Shown: positions 4,609-5,512 of the stretch, piece by piece | Layout of the letters: every line of letters begins with the position of its first letter | Numbering within the stretch: the stretch's first letter is position 1 | Source of the DNA: Chloroflexota bacterium | GTDB taxonomy: Bacteria; Chloroflexota; Limnocylindria; Limnocylindrales; CSP1-4 | DNA length: 5,512 nucleotides | Assembly (NCBI GenBank): GCA_017860675.1 | Contig: JAGDMV010000153.1 | Coordinates: 1-5,512, forward strand | Direction of reading: 5' to 3' | The notes under the pieces: generated by a model | Databases searched by the model: none | What the model was told of the DNA's origin: nothing | Seen by the model: only the letters and a program-made list of their open reading frames with translations | Translations under genes and position numbers: made by a program

Positions 4609-5512
4609 CGCGCCCAGCGGCTACGCTCCGGCGGTGCCCCGCACCAACCAGCTCCACCGGCCTGCCGAACACCCGGCTGGCGCCCCGCGCGTCTGCTCCG
4701 GCCGCGCCGGCTGGGGAGCCGCCTGCCGCCGGGCCGCCACCGGCCGAGCCGCCTGCCGCCGGGCCGCCTTCAGCGGCGCCACCGGCCGAGCCGTCGGCCG
4801 TGCTCGCTGCCGCGCCGCTCGCCCCGCCACCGGCCGAGCCGCCTTCAGCCGAGCCGCTGGCCGTGCTGGCTGCCGAGCGGCCTGCCCCGCATGCAGCCGA
4901 GCCGCCGGCCGCGCTGGCTGCCGATCGGCCTGCCCCGCACGCGGCCGATCGCTCGCGTCCGGCGCGTCAGCGTTCCGGCCGCGGCCGCTCCGTCCAGCCC
5001 CGCATCCACACCGCGGCATTGGAGGCGATGGCCGACGACATCCTCCTGGCGCCGGTGGCGACCGCCTTCCGCCGCCGCCTCGACATGCGCGAGCTGTCCG
5101 AGCGGGTGGCGTTCGGGAAGGCGATGTGGCGCGAGCTGGTGATCGGCTTCGCGGCTCAGCTCGGTGAGCTGAACCTCGGCTTCACCCAGCTGGCCGCGCT
5201 CTACGCGCTGCTCGACGGGGGCACGACGACCGTGGCCGAGCTGGCCGAGCTGGTGAACCGCTCGCCGTCGGCCACGAGCCGGATGGTCGACGGCCTGGAA
5301 CGACGGCGCCTGGTCGAGCGGCACCGCGATCCGGATGACGGCCGCATCCGGACCGTCTGGCTCACCGAGCGAGGGCGGGCCCTGCTGGGCGTGATCGACC
5401 GGGCCCGGGCGGACGAGTTCCTGGCCGTGGTCCGGCCGCTTCCTCCTGCCGAGCGGGCGATCGTGGCCATGGGCGTGGCGGCGCTGTCGACACGGGCCGT
5501 CTCGCGCCGCGG
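4599..5512 (+). CDS. MarR-family transcriptional regulator with Pro/Ala-rich N-terminal extension (3' partial, start uncertain)
   Basis: The frame through the MarR domain is open from 4470 to the right edge with no stop. The conserved part begins near the ATG at 5028 (residue 144 if translation starts at GTG 4599). It contains helices REL..FAAQLGELNLGFTQLAALYALL, the winged helix TVAELAELVNRSPSATSRMVDGLERRRLV, and the wing HRDPDDGRIRTVWLTERGRALL with the family's DxR and LT signature. MarR proteins bind palindromic DNA as dimers and often respond to small ligands. Upstream lie about 140 residues of low-complexity Pro/Ala/Glu sequence in which all repeat units are multiples of three bases, so frame is kept. 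Other possible starts are GTG 4800, GTG 4863, TTG 5019 and ATG 5028. GGAGG at 5021-5025 is only 2 nt from ATG 5028, too close for a good Shine-Dalgarno. The gene diverges from fabD, so it may regulate the fab genes and itself; no ligand residues are recognisable. Confidence 0.72.
   Translation, partial: MHESRPAATLRRCPAPTSSTGLPNTRLAPRASAPAAPAGEPPAAGPPPAEPPAAGPPSAAPPAEPSAVLAAAPLAPPPAEPPSAEPLAVLAAERPAPHAAEPPAALAADRPAPHAADRSRPARQRSGRGRSVQPRIHTAALEAMADDILLAPVATAFRRRLDMRELSERVAFGKAMWRELVIGFAAQLGELNLGFTQLAALYALLDGGTTTVAELAELVNRSPSATSRMVDGLERRRLVERHRDPDDGRIRTVWLTERGRALLGVIDRARADEFLAVVRPLPPAERAIVAMGVAALSTRAVSRR
4622..4627 (+). promoter_or_regulatory. Candidate -10 element for the marR-type gene
   Basis: TACGCT is the same hexamer as the candidate -10 on the opposite strand. 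Initiation about 6 nt downstream would fall at a GTG at 4634, which suggests a possible leaderless message. However, that GTG is in a different frame from the MarR domain, so the interpretation is unresolved. The matching -35 position lies inside the palindrome. Confidence 0.25.
4713..4943 (+). repeat. Tandem in-frame repeats encoding Pro/Ala/Glu-rich segments
   Basis: Units start with (G/A)EP codons. First come a 30-bp and a 42-bp unit sharing a 23-bp perfect match (4716-4738 and 4746-4768). Then comes a 48-bp unit (4785-4832), a 15-bp partial unit (4833-4847), and two adjacent 48-bp units (4848-4895 and 4896-4943) identical at 43 of 48 positions. In the MarR frame the last two read AEPLAVLAAERPAPHA and AEPPAALAADRPAPHA. 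Every unit length is a multiple of three, which supports translation in this frame and growth by slippage or unequal crossing-over. The segment would be disordered or a flexible linker. Confidence 0.75.

Noticed and set aside
4713..4943. CRISPR-like array
   Set aside because: The repeats are contiguous, of unequal length and degenerate, with no unique spacers. They are coding tandem repeats.
4621..5019. Minus-strand Arg/Ala/Pro-rich open frame opposite the repeats, resembling a basic histone-like tail
   Set aside because: The composition is what the complement of Pro/Ala/Glu repeats would give. There is no recognisable domain or Shine-Dalgarno, and the plus frame continues into a real MarR domain.
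4634..5167. Plus-strand open frame of 177 codons beginning at GTG 4634
   Set aside because: Its product is Cys/Arg/Ala-rich low-complexity sequence and it ends inside the MarR winged-helix gene, which is read in a different frame with clear motifs.

Overview
The window is very GC-rich bacterial DNA (my estimate is a little over 70% G+C, with strong G/C preference at third codon positions). It uses GTG and TTG starts and contains alanine/proline-rich proteins. This fits a high-GC Actinomycetota or Chloroflexota genome, but nothing in the window settles the phylum.

Layout: (i) 1-159, plus strand: the last 52 codons of a sensor histidine kinase that enters from the left edge. (ii) 160-212: a short convergent gap with a small GC hairpin. 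(iii) 213-4472, minus strand, read right to left: fabD (malonyl-CoA:ACP transacylase, TTG start at 4472), a first FabF-type ketosynthase (start 3429), a second FabF-type ketosynthase (start 2105), then a 177-residue integral membrane protein of unknown function (start 746 or 722). The gaps of 35, 61 and 84 nt suggest one transcription unit. (iv) 4473-4598: a divergent regulatory region. (v) 4599-5512, plus strand: a MarR-family regulator that runs off the right edge. Its DNA-binding domain is preceded in frame by a Pro/Ala-rich stretch built from tandem repeats.

How the genes fit together: FabD charges acyl carrier protein with malonyl groups, and the two ketosynthases use malonyl-ACP to elongate acyl chains. 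This is therefore a type II fatty-acid synthase (FAS II) elongation cluster. The order resembles the mycobacterial fabD-acpM-kasA-kasB block, but no acyl carrier protein gene lies between fabD and the ketosynthases. The divergent MarR-type gene and a perfect 14-bp palindrome (4595-4608) suggest local control, functionally similar to FabT in Firmicutes. That link is an inference.

The main points for a second look are the palindrome as a candidate operator, the repeat-built extension of the MarR protein and its uncertain start, and the different acyl-pocket and gate residues of the two ketosynthases. The fabD-proximal one has Leu in place of the gating Phe and Asp in place of the pocket Ile. 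I see no mobile element, CRISPR array, tRNA or rRNA.
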